From: an uncultured Blautia sp.
GTDB taxonomy: Bacteria; Bacillota; Clostridia; Lachnospirales; Lachnospiraceae
Assembly (NCBI GenBank): GCA_946629475.1
Contig: CAMOXX010000170.1
Coordinates: forward strand, 1 to 5,841
Reading direction: 5' to 3'
Length of the DNA: 5,841 bases
Position numbers and translations under genes: made by a program. Below, piece by piece: positions 1-5,839 of the stretch. Under the pieces are notes generated by a model, which ran no database searches, had not been told where the DNA came from, and saw only the letters and a list, made by a program, of their open reading frames with translations. Within the stretch, counting starts at the first letter, position 1; every line of letters begins with the position of its first letter.

Positions 1-173
1 GCGTTTTTTCGGAGGATGAGATCCGGTTGAAAGAGGAAGAGGCGCCGGCAGAAGAATCCGCACCGGCAGAAGGAGCTGGACCTGCAGGAGGGACACCGGC
101 AGAAAAAACTGCTGAGCCGACGGGAAGCCCGGAGGGGAGAACCGAGGCCAGACCGGGAGCGGACCGGCTTTAA
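1..173 (+). CDS. 3' end of an unidentified protein (acidic Pro/Ala/Glu-rich tail), truncated by window edge
   Basis: Only the last 56 codons are present. The first complete codon is at position 3 and the stop TAA is at 171-173. The other two forward frames meet stop codons within the first 30 bases, so this frame is the open one. The visible peptide begins with a short charged stretch (VFSEDEIRLKEEE) and continues as a low-complexity tail with repeated PAE units (APAEESAPAEGAGPAG, then TPAEKTAEP). It ends in a basic, Gly/Arg-containing segment. Such a tail is expected to be disordered and carries no recognisable domain, cysteine motif or membrane segment. The protein's identity cannot be told from this fragment, because any conserved domain lies upstream of the window. 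The hairpin terminator starting 7 nt after the stop supports this as the true end of the gene. Confidence 0.7.
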   Translation, partial: VFSEDEIRLKEEEAPAEESAPAEGAGPAGGTPAEKTAEPTGSPEGRTEARPGADRL

Positions 174-180
174 ACGAAAG

Positions 181-210
181 AAACAGGGGCAGGGAGCTCC
201 TGTTTTTTTT
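181..210 (+). terminator. Rho-independent terminator of the upstream gene
   Basis: A 10-bp stem, AAACAGGGGC (181-190) with GCTCCTGTTT (196-205), closes a 5-nt loop AGGGA. The stem has one G-U wobble and is followed by an unbroken T-run that reaches position 210. The hairpin lies 7 nt after the TAA of the upstream gene. The A-rich bases just before it (177-180) can extend pairing into the T-run. This is a textbook intrinsic terminator and separates the upstream gene from mrp. Confidence 0.92.
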
Positions 211-237
211 GACAAAACTATGGTTAGCATCTATAAT
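209..237 (+). promoter_or_regulatory. Perfect-consensus sigma-A promoter for mrp (and probably purL)
   Basis: The -35 box TTGACA (209-214) and the -10 box TATAAT (232-237) both match consensus exactly and are separated by the ideal 17 bp. Transcription should start near 243-245, giving a 5' leader of about 36 nt before the chosen mrp start. The first two bases of the -35 box are the last two T's of the preceding terminator's T-run, so the two elements abut with no spare sequence. A short inverted repeat GCAT-N5-ATGC (227-239) spans the -10 box and an 8-bp palindrome AAGTACTT (248-255) lies just after the start site. Either could be an operator, but both are short enough to be chance. Confidence 0.93.
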
Positions 238-264
238 GCATAAATACAAGTACTTATGTTTGAT

Positions 265-270
265 AAGGAG
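265..270 (+). promoter_or_regulatory. Ribosome binding site that fixes the mrp start at 280
   Basis: AAGGAG is separated by 9 nt of purine-rich spacer from the ATG at 280. The in-frame upstream ATG at 256 has no Shine-Dalgarno sequence and would lie only about 12 nt from the predicted transcription start, so 280 is preferred. Confidence 0.85.
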
Positions 271-279
271 AAGAAGAAA

Positions 280-1113
280 ATGGCTAAGGAATGCAGCAAT
301 ACCAGTTGTGACAAATCCAGCTGTGAGGGATGTCCAAGCAGAAACGATCCCCAGAGCCTGCTGGAAAAAATGAACGCGAAATCCGACATCAAAAAGGTGA
401 TCGGCATTGTGAGCGGGAAGGGCGGCGTCGGAAAATCCTTTGTGACCGGCTCCATCGCCAATGAACTTGTATCAAAAGGGTATAAAGTCGGAATCCTGGA
501 TGCGGACATCACGGGTCCTTCCATTCCAAGAATGTACGGGATCAGCGGTACTGCTGCCGGATCAGAGGATGGTATTTATCCGAGAATCACGAAAAACGGA
601 ATCAAGGTGATTTCCGTCAATCTGCTGCTCCCCACCGAGGATACACCGGTGATCTGGAGAGGGCCGATCCTTGCGAATATGGTGAAGCAGTTCTGGACGG
701 ATGTGGTTTGGGGCGAGCTGGACTATCTGCTGGTAGATATGCCTCCGGGAACGGGTGATGTACCGCTTACCGTTTTCCAGTCCCTTCCGGTTGACGGCGC
801 GGTGATCGTTACTTCGCCGCAGGATCTTGTCAGCATGATCGTAAAAAAGGCCTGTCACATGGCAGAGATGATGAATATTCCCGTGCTTGGCGTGGTGGAG
901 AACTACAGCTTTGTAAAATGCCCGGACTGCGGGAAAGAGATTTTTATCTTCGGAAAGAGCCACATCGAGGAGATCGTGGAGGAGATGGGCATTCCGCTGA
1001 TCGGCCGCATGCCTGTGGAACCGGCTTATGCCGAAAAAGTGGATGAAGGTAACTTCCACGAAGTAAAAAATCAGTATATGGAAGCTGTCTCAGCAGTTCT
1101 GCCAAAACTGTAA
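280..1113 (+). CDS. mrp: Mrp/NBP35 (ApbC)-family P-loop ATPase, Fe-S cluster carrier
   Basis: This 277-residue cytoplasmic protein belongs to the Mrp/Nbp35/ApbC branch of the MinD/ParA-like deviant P-loop ATPases. Family members bind a bridging 4Fe-4S cluster as dimers and deliver it to apo-proteins in an ATPase-dependent way. In order, the sequence shows an N-terminal cysteine cluster (C5, C10, C15, C18, spaced CX4CX4CX2C), the deviant Walker A SGKGGVGKS (45-53), the DADITGPS motif (74-81), Walker B with its Mrp signature LLVDMPPGTGD (150-160), the VEN segment (206-208), and the C-terminal CxxC (C214, C217) that ligates the cluster. The N-terminal cluster recalls Nbp35 but has different spacing; whether it holds metal is inference. 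There is no DUF59 domain, so this is the short form. The gene has its own consensus promoter and lies 44 nt upstream of purL in the same direction, with no terminator between, so co-transcription is likely. The product assignment is secure; the client proteins are unknown. Confidence 0.95.
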   Translation: MAKECSNTSCDKSSCEGCPSRNDPQSLLEKMNAKSDIKKVIGIVSGKGGVGKSFVTGSIANELVSKGYKVGILDADITGPSIPRMYGISGTAAGSEDGIYPRITKNGIKVISVNLLLPTEDTPVIWRGPILANMVKQFWTDVVWGELDYLLVDMPPGTGDVPLTVFQSLPVDGAVIVTSPQDLVSMIVKKACHMAEMMNIPVLGVVENYSFVKCPDCGKEIFIFGKSHIEEIVEEMGIPLIGRMPVEPAYAEKVDEGNFHEVKNQYMEAVSAVLPKL

Positions 1114-1142
1114 TCAATAACGACAATCGTATTTATACTTAA

Positions 1143-1150
1143 GAGAGGAG
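1143..1150 (+). promoter_or_regulatory. purL ribosome binding site
   Basis: GAGAGGAG ends 7 nt before the ATG at 1158, which is good spacing. The rest of the 44-nt mrp-purL gap holds only a 4-bp stem (ACGA-CAA-TCGT, 1120-1130) without a T-run, so there is no intrinsic terminator and too little room for a purine riboswitch. Confidence 0.8.
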
Positions 1151-1157
1151 CGCGTGA

Positions 1158-4100
1158 ATGAGCGGCGTAAGACGGGTTTATGTAGAGAAAAAGCCAGCTT
1201 TTGCAGTACAGGCGAAGGAACTGAGACATGAGATTGACGGGTACCTGGGGATAAAAGGCGTCACGGGTGTTCGTGTGCTGATCCGCTATGATGTTGAGAA
1301 TATTGATGATGAACTGTTTGAAGAAGCATGCCGCACCGTGTTCTCGGAGCCTCCGGTCGATGTGCTGTATCATGAGTCCTTTGAAATTCCGGAGGGGGCA
1401 AGAGTATTTTCTTCAGAGTACCTTCCGGGACAGTTTGACCAGAGAGCGGATTCGGCTGTGCAGTGCATTCAGTTTCTCTCGGAGGATGCGTCTCCTGTGA
1501 TTCAGTCAGCGACCACCTATGTGATATGCGGAGCAATCTCCGATGAGGAGTTCGCGGCTATCCGCAGCCACTGCATTAACCCGGTAGACTCGAGGGAAAC
1601 AGGCCTTGAGAAGCCGGAGACACTGATCACTGCCTTTGAGGAGCCGGCGGATGTGGCGGTATTCGACGGATTCTGCCGCATGCCCGAGGAAGAGCTGCGC
1701 AGTCTTTATGACTCGCTGAACCTCGCTATGACGTTCCGTGACTTTCTGTTTATCCGGGATTATTTCGGCTCCGAGGAAAAGAGAGATCCGTCCATGACGG
1801 AAATCCGCGTTCTGGATACGTACTGGTCGGATCACTGCCGTCACACGACCTTTTCGACGGAGCTTGTATCGGTAACCTTCGGGGAAGGGGATTACCTGAC
1901 ACCGATCCGGAATACCTATGAGCAGTATCTGAGCGACCGCGAGGCTCTCTATCAGGGCCGCAGCGGAAAATTTGTATGCCTGATGGATCTGGCGACCCTG
2001 GCCATGAAAAAGCTGAAAGCCGAGGGAAAGCTGGCTGATCAGGAGGAATCGGACGAGATCAATGCATGCAGCATTGTGGTTCCCGTGGATGTAGACGGGA
2101 AAGATGAAGAATGGCTGATCAATTTCAAGAATGAGACGCACAACCATCCTACCGAAATCGAACCGTTCGGCGGCGCGGCGACCTGTCTTGGCGGCGCGAT
2201 CCGGGATCCGCTTTCCGGAAGAACCTATGTGTATCAGGCAATGCGCGTGACCGGCGCTGCCGACCCGACAGTTCCCGTATCGCAGACACTGAAGGGAAAG
2301 CTTCCCCAGAAAAAGCTGGTCCGCGGGGCGGCGAAGGGCTACAGCTCCTACGGAAACCAGATCGGACTTGCAACCGGCTATGTGAAAGAAATTTATCATC
2401 CCGATTATGTCGCGAAAAGGATGGAAATCGGGGCAGTGCTGGGCGCCGCGCCGCGAAGAGCGGTGATCCGCTGCACATCGGATCCCGGAGATGTGATCAT
2501 TCTGCTGGGCGGCCGTACCGGCCGTGACGGGATCGGAGGTGCGACAGGCTCCTCTAAGGTACATACCGAAGCCTCGATCGAGGTATGTGGGGCTGAGGTG
2601 CAGAAAGGAAACGCGCCGACGGAGCGAAAAATCCAGCGCATGTTCCGCCGTGAAGAAGTGAGCGGAATTATCAAAAAGTGCAATGACTTCGGCGCAGGCG
2701 GTGTTTCTGTCGCGATCGGGGAGCTTGCCCCCGGGCTTCGGGTTGATCTGGACAAAGTTCCGCTGAAATATGCCGGACTTGACGGGACGGAGATCGCAAT
2801 CTCAGAGTCTCAGGAGAGAATGGCGGTTGTGGTTGATCCGAAGGATGAGGAAGCGTTCCTCCGCTTTGCGTCAGAAGAAAACCTGGAGGCGGTTCCCGTT
2901 GCGGTTGTGACGGAGGAACCAAGGCTGGTGCTGGTGTGGCGCGGAAAAGAGATCGTGAATATCTCCAGAGCTTTCCTTGATACTAACGGCGCCCATCAGG
3001 AGACGGGCGTAAAGGTGGAGATACCTTCCCGGGAGGGATGCATTCTGACCGAAAGAGCGGATATACCCGATGTGAAGGCAAAATGGCTCGAAACGCTCTC
3101 TGACCTGAATGTATGCTCCCAGAAGGGACTGGTTGAGATGTTTGACAGCTCGATCGGCGCGGGGAGCACGCTCATGCCCTACGGCGGCAAATATCAGCTT
3201 ACGGAGACGCAGGCAATGGTGGCGAAGGTCCCCGTTCTGAAGGGAGAAACCCGCACCGTCACGATGATGAGCTATGGCTTTGATCCGTACCTGTCGTCCT
3301 GGAGTCCTTACCATGGGGCGGCATATGCGGTCACGGAATCGGTGGCGAGGATTGTTGCTGCGGGCGGCGACGCGCGGAAAATCCGTTTCACCTTCCAGGA
3401 ATACTTCCGGAGGATGACAGAGGATCCCGCAAGGTGGAGCCAGCCGGTGGCAGCCCTCCTTGGCGCTTATGCGGCACAGCTTGGATTCGGCCTGCCTTCG
3501 ATCGGAGGAAAGGACAGCATGTCCGGCACGTTCAACGATATCGATGTACCGCCCACGCTGGTATCCTTTGCGGTGGATACGGGCAGGCTTGAAGATGTGA
3601 TCACGCCGGAGCTCAAAATACCGGGCAGCCGTCTCGTGTGGTTCCGCGCTCCCAGGGCAGAGTATGATCTGCCGGATTACGCTGCTCTGATGGATCAGTA
3701 TGACAGGATCCACAATGATATTAAGGAAGGAAAAATCATCTCCGCCTATGCGCTTGACCGCCATGGACTCTGCGCGGCCGTGAGCCGGATGGCATTCGGC
3801 AACCGTTTGGGCGTGAAGATCGAGCATAATCTGGACCCGAGGGACTTTTTCGCCCCGGGATTCGGCGACCTGCTTCTGGAGGTGCGCGACGGAATGGTCT
3901 CGCAGCTTCAGTTTACCTACACATTGATCGGCGAGGTCACCAGTGACCCGGCATTCCGGTACGGGAATGTGTGCATCGCCCACGAAGAGGCCCTGGGCGC
4001 CTGGAAGGGAACCCTGGAGAAGGTGTTCCGCACAGACTCCGGAGAGCGTCAGGAAGAAAAAACGGAAATTTCCGGCGCGAAAACAGAGAACGGGGTGTAC

Positions 4101-4940
4101 CTTACGGACCATGTATATGTATGCCGTCATAAGACGGCTGTTCCCAGGGTGTTCATTCCGGTATTTCCGGGAACAAACTGTGAGTTTGACAGTGCCGAAG
4201 CGTTCAAAAGAGCAGGCGCGGAGACGGATGTCAGGATCTTCCGCAATCTGACACCTTCTGATATCCGGGAGTCCGTGGAGGTTTTTGAAAAATCGATCGC
4301 GAACGCGCAGATGATCATGTTCCCCGGCGGATTCTCGGCAGGGGATGAGCCGGACGGCTCGGCCAAGTTCTTCGCGACCGCGTTCCGGAATGCGAGGATC
4401 CGCGAGGCTGTGATGAAGCTCCTGAATGAGAGGGACGGACTGGTCCTTGGTGTATGCAACGGTTTTCAGGCGCTGATCAAGCTGGGACTGGTGCCTTATG
4501 GTGAAATCTGCGGCCAGACAGAAGATTCCCCCACGCTGACCTACAATACCATCGGAAGGCATATTTCCAGAATGGTTTACACGAAGGTGGTAAGCAACAG
4601 GTCGCCATGGCTTGCCGGTGCGGAGCCCGGCCGGGTTTACGTGAATCCTGCGTCCCACGGAGAAGGACGTTTTGTGGCCCCGGATGAGGTGGTCCGCAGC
4701 CTGTTCGAAAACGGACAGGTGGCTCTGCAGTATGTGAGCCCCGACGGCGAGATCAGGCTGAATGATGAGGAATGCAACATCAATGGCTCCTATGCCGCTA
4801 TCGAAGGCATTACGAGCCCGGATGGACGCGTCCTCGGAAAAATGGCCCATGTGGAAAGACGCGGGAACGGGGTCGCAGTGAATATCTGCGGCGAGCAGGA
4901 CATCCGCATTTTTGAGTCAGGTGTAAAGTACTTCCTGTGA
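1158..4940 (+). CDS. purL: Phosphoribosylformylglycinamidine (FGAM) synthase, single-chain with fused glutaminase
   Basis: A 1260-residue cytoplasmic enzyme for the fourth step of purine synthesis: FGAR + glutamine + ATP gives FGAM + glutamate + ADP + Pi. The order is a PurS-like N-terminal region (about 1-170), a linker with WSDHCRH (223-229; H226 is the presumed catalytic His), and the ATP/metal motif KNETHNHPTEIEPFGGAA (324-341). GGRTGRDGIGGA (451-462), NDFGAGGVS (509-517) and SESQERM (549-555) complete the first synthetase half. The second half includes IGGKDSM (782-788). A charged linker (about 958-980) leads to a class I glutaminase domain (about 995-1260). That domain has FPGTNCEFDS (1003-1012), nucleophile C1100 in GVCNGFQ, the conserved SHGEGRF (1166-1172), and H1231/E1233 in AHVER as the likely remaining triad residues, where many relatives have HPE. 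Length and N-terminus fit the clostridial single-chain form rather than the split PurS/PurL/PurQ of Bacillus. No frameshift or missing key residue is seen. It is probably transcribed with mrp. Confidence 0.97.
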   Translation: MSGVRRVYVEKKPAFAVQAKELRHEIDGYLGIKGVTGVRVLIRYDVENIDDELFEEACRTVFSEPPVDVLYHESFEIPEGARVFSSEYLPGQFDQRADSAVQCIQFLSEDASPVIQSATTYVICGAISDEEFAAIRSHCINPVDSRETGLEKPETLITAFEEPADVAVFDGFCRMPEEELRSLYDSLNLAMTFRDFLFIRDYFGSEEKRDPSMTEIRVLDTYWSDHCRHTTFSTELVSVTFGEGDYLTPIRNTYEQYLSDREALYQGRSGKFVCLMDLATLAMKKLKAEGKLADQEESDEINACSIVVPVDVDGKDEEWLINFKNETHNHPTEIEPFGGAATCLGGAIRDPLSGRTYVYQAMRVTGAADPTVPVSQTLKGKLPQKKLVRGAAKGYSSYGNQIGLATGYVKEIYHPDYVAKRMEIGAVLGAAPRRAVIRCTSDPGDVIILLGGRTGRDGIGGATGSSKVHTEASIEVCGAEVQKGNAPTERKIQRMFRREEVSGIIKKCNDFGAGGVSVAIGELAPGLRVDLDKVPLKYAGLDGTEIAISESQERMAVVVDPKDEEAFLRFASEENLEAVPVAVVTEEPRLVLVWRGKEIVNISRAFLDTNGAHQETGVKVEIPSREGCILTERADIPDVKAKWLETLSDLNVCSQKGLVEMFDSSIGAGSTLMPYGGKYQLTETQAMVAKVPVLKGETRTVTMMSYGFDPYLSSWSPYHGAAYAVTESVARIVAAGGDARKIRFTFQEYFRRMTEDPARWSQPVAALLGAYAAQLGFGLPSIGGKDSMSGTFNDIDVPPTLVSFAVDTGRLEDVITPELKIPGSRLVWFRAPRAEYDLPDYAALMDQYDRIHNDIKEGKIISAYALDRHGLCAAVSRMAFGNRLGVKIEHNLDPRDFFAPGFGDLLLEVRDGMVSQLQFTYTLIGEVTSDPAFRYGNVCIAHEEALGAWKGTLEKVFRTDSGERQEEKTEISGAKTENGVYLTDHVYVCRHKTAVPRVFIPVFPGTNCEFDSAEAFKRAGAETDVRIFRNLTPSDIRESVEVFEKSIANAQMIMFPGGFSAGDEPDGSAKFFATAFRNARIREAVMKLLNERDGLVLGVCNGFQALIKLGLVPYGEICGQTEDSPTLTYNTIGRHISRMVYTKVVSNRSPWLAGAEPGRVYVNPASHGEGRFVAPDEVVRSLFENGQVALQYVSPDGEIRLNDEECNINGSYAAIEGITSPDGRVLGKMAHVERRGNGVAVNICGEQDIRIFESGVKYFL

Positions 4941-5073
4941 TCCATGTAAATAAATCATTCGTTTTCCGTTCATAAACTGTTCATATTGTGCATGATAATT
5001 GCTTAATAAAATCGAAAACGCCGCAAATTCTGTGGACTTTTTTCACAAAATTGCCGGAGGAGGCCGAAAAGGC
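4941..5073 (+). other. AT-richer intergenic stretch after purL, no gene seen
   Basis: No open frame with a ribosome binding site is visible here. The stretch contains a direct repeat GTTCATA (4968-4974 and 4979-4985, 11-bp period) and a distant inverted repeat CGTTTTC/GAAAACG (4960-4966 and 5014-5020). It also contains an imperfect inverted repeat AATTCTGTG/CACAAAATT (5026-5034 and 5044-5052) with a T-rich loop. None is a convincing intrinsic terminator, because the stems are AT-rich or widely separated and lack a following T-run. How purL transcription ends is therefore not apparent from sequence. The repeats could be regulatory or chance. Confidence 0.5.
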
Positions 5074-5102
5074 TTATAAAACACCCGTTTTTCTGCTATA
5101 AT
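5074..5102 (+). promoter_or_regulatory. Extended -10 promoter for the CarD-family gene
   Basis: A perfect -10 box TATAAT (5097-5102) is preceded by the extended TG motif (TGC at 5094-5096). A weak -35 candidate TTATAA (5074-5079) lies at 17-bp spacing and matches consensus at about half its positions. The start site should fall near 5108-5110, leaving a leader of about 38 nt. Confidence 0.75.
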
Positions 5103-5132
5103 AGGAGATGTTAACGAGTGCCCGAAAACAGG

Positions 5133-5139
5133 AAAGGTG
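5133..5139 (+). promoter_or_regulatory. Ribosome binding site that fixes the CarD-family start at 5147
   Basis: AAAGGTG lies 7 nt before the ATG at 5147. The in-frame ATG at 5108 sits directly against an AGGAG with no spacer and coincides with the predicted transcription start, so it cannot be used efficiently. Confidence 0.75.
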
Positions 5140-5146
5140 TGAAAAA

Positions 5147-5650
5147 ATGTTTGCAGCAGGAGAATATGTGATTTACGGAAGAGTCGGAATCTGCCGGGTT
5201 GAAGGCGTTACGACCATGGAAATGGAAGGGATACCGAAGGACCGTCTTTATTATGTTCTGACTCCTGACGGAAAGACGGATGGTACGATTTACACGCCGG
5301 TGGATAATATGAAACAGGTTCTGCGGCCTGTAATGACGAAAAAGGAAGCAGAAGAGCTGATCAGCTCCATACCGGAGATCGAGGAACTCAATATCGAAAA
5401 CGAAAAGCTCAGGGAAGAAAAGTACAAGGAATGCATTAAGAGCTGTGACGGTACGGAAATGTTCCGTATTATCAAAACGATTTACACCAGGAAACGCAAT
5501 CGGATGAAACACGGCAAGAGGGTCACTGCGGTGGATGAAAGATACATGAAGCTGGCAGAGGACAATCTTTATGCGGAACTTTCCATGCTTCTCGACGTAC
5601 CGAGGGAAAAGATGGTTTCGTACATATCCGAGAAAATCGGGAGCCGCTGA
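5147..5650 (+). CDS. CarD/CdnL-family RNA polymerase-binding transcription regulator
   Basis: The 167-residue product begins FAAGEYVIYGRVGICRVEGV, the typical opening of the CarD/CdnL/TRCF RNA polymerase-interaction domain, a small Tudor-like fold that binds the polymerase beta subunit. This domain covers about residues 1-63 and includes the strand pair around DRLYYVLTP (32-40) and the GTIYTPVDN segment (46-54). The rest (about 64-167) is predicted all-helical, with a basic patch TRKRNRMKHGKR (114-125), consistent with the DNA-contacting C-terminal domain of the family. CarD-type proteins act at promoters on the nucleoid and in studied species stabilise the open complex, notably at rRNA promoters. 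That role here is by homology. Length is typical of clostridial members. The gene has its own extended -10 promoter and stands alone between purL and a tRNA gene. No hairpin terminator follows the stop directly; the first terminator-like structure is in the tRNA leader. Confidence 0.9.
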   Translation: MFAAGEYVIYGRVGICRVEGVTTMEMEGIPKDRLYYVLTPDGKTDGTIYTPVDNMKQVLRPVMTKKEAEELISSIPEIEELNIENEKLREEKYKECIKSCDGTEMFRIIKTIYTRKRNRMKHGKRVTAVDERYMKLAEDNLYAELSMLLDVPREKMVSYISEKIGSR

Positions 5651-5667
5651 ATATTTAAAAAAAGTTG

Positions 5668-5696
5668 TTGACATTGGCTTTCATGCATTATATAAT
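5668..5696 (+). promoter_or_regulatory. Perfect-consensus sigma-A promoter for tRNA-Met
   Basis: TTGACA (5668-5673) and TATAAT (5691-5696) match consensus exactly with 17-bp spacing. Predicted initiation falls at about 5702-5703, on a G, the usual choice for stable RNA. It starts 17 nt after the CarD-family stop codon and reads into the tRNA about 63 nt downstream. Confidence 0.93.
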
Positions 5697-5700
5697 AGCA

Positions 5701-5759
5701 AGGCAGGTTGCGAAAAGAGAGTAATCGAAAGCGGGGCCTGCCTGCTTTTATAAAGGCAG
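5701..5759 (+). promoter_or_regulatory. Structured leader before tRNA-Met with two alternative hairpins
   Basis: Three related segments occur: AGGCAGG (5701-5707), its exact complement CCTGCCT (5737-5743), and AGGCAG (5754-5759). The middle segment can pair with either flank but not both. Pairing with the 5' segment gives a 7-bp stem. It can be extended inward by U-G, U-G, G-C and C-G pairs (5708-5711 with 5731-5734, two G's bulged) and is followed by GCTTTTA. Pairing with the 3' segment gives a 6-bp stem with a 10-nt loop, followed by TTTTAT and then, immediately, the tRNA. The predicted transcript starts at the base of the first stem. The layout resembles a terminator/alternative-hairpin switch, but the T-runs are only four long, so the role (attenuation, 3' end of carD mRNA, or tRNA 5' processing) is open. 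Confidence 0.5.
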
Positions 5760-5765
5760 TTTTAT

Positions 5766-5839
5766 GGCGAGATAGCTCAGCTGGCTAGAGCACACGGTTC
5801 ATACCCGTGGTGTCGAGGGTTCAAGTCCCCCTCTCGCTA
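5766..5839 (+). tRNA. Elongator tRNA-Met (anticodon CAU)
   Basis: The cloverleaf folds fully. The acceptor GGCGAGA (5766-5772) pairs with TCTCGCT (5832-5838), with a G1-U72 wobble. The D stem is GCTC/GAGC with loop AGCTGGCTA. The anticodon stem CACGG/CCGTG (5793-5797, 5805-5809) encloses loop TTCATAC with anticodon CAT at 5800-5802. The variable loop is GTGTC, the T loop is TTCAAGT, and the discriminator A73 is at 5839. It is the elongator rather than the initiator: the acceptor end is paired instead of the C1-A72 mismatch, and the anticodon stem lacks the three consecutive G-C pairs. The G1-U72 pair, A73 and the loop ending ATAC match known Firmicutes elongator tRNA-Met, whereas tRNA-Ile2 normally has CTCATAA. 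The T stem carries an A50-C64 mismatch. The bases after A73 are CT, so CCA appears not to be encoded and would be added after transcription. Confidence 0.95.

Noticed and set aside
256..279. Upstream in-frame ATG for mrp (8 extra residues)
   Set aside because: It has no ribosome binding site and lies only about 12 nt from the predicted transcription start. AAGGAG at 265-270 points to the ATG at 280.
1134..1139. TATACT as a separate purL promoter -10
   Set aside because: No -35-like hexamer lies at 16-18 bp upstream and there is no extended -10 TG, so a separate promoter is not supported.
1114..1157. Purine riboswitch or PurR box before purL
   Set aside because: The gap is only 44 nt and holds no purine riboswitch core or clear Pur box; the ACGA-CAA-TCGT stem is too short to call an operator.
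1506..2564. 352-codon minus-strand open frame inside purL
   Set aside because: It is also a shadow of purL codons, with no domain recognised. The other minus-strand frames over mrp and the CarD gene are rejected for the same reason.
2871..4850. 659-codon open frame on the minus strand inside purL
   Set aside because: It lies antisense to conserved PurL motifs including the second synthetase half and much of the glutaminase domain. Its translation resembles no family and is rich in Arg/His/Leu, as expected for the reverse of a GC-rich gene. Long antisense frames are common in such genes.
5056..5063. GGAGGAGG resembling a strong ribosome binding site
   Set aside because: No ATG, GTG or TTG follows at a usable distance, and the site lies upstream of the mapped -10 box.
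5108..5146. Upstream in-frame ATG for the CarD-family gene (13 extra residues)
   Set aside because: It coincides with the predicted transcription start, has AGGAG with zero spacing, and the extra residues precede the conserved family opening.
5701..5765. T-box leader
   Set aside because: No T-box sequence (AGGGTGG-like) or specifier-loop arrangement is visible, and T-boxes control synthetase or amino acid genes rather than tRNA genes.
5766..5839. Initiator tRNA-fMet or tRNA-Ile2 (lysidine CAU)
   Set aside because: The acceptor end is paired and the anticodon stem lacks three consecutive G-C pairs, which excludes the initiator. The loop TTCATAC, G1-U72 and A73 match elongator Met better than Ile2.
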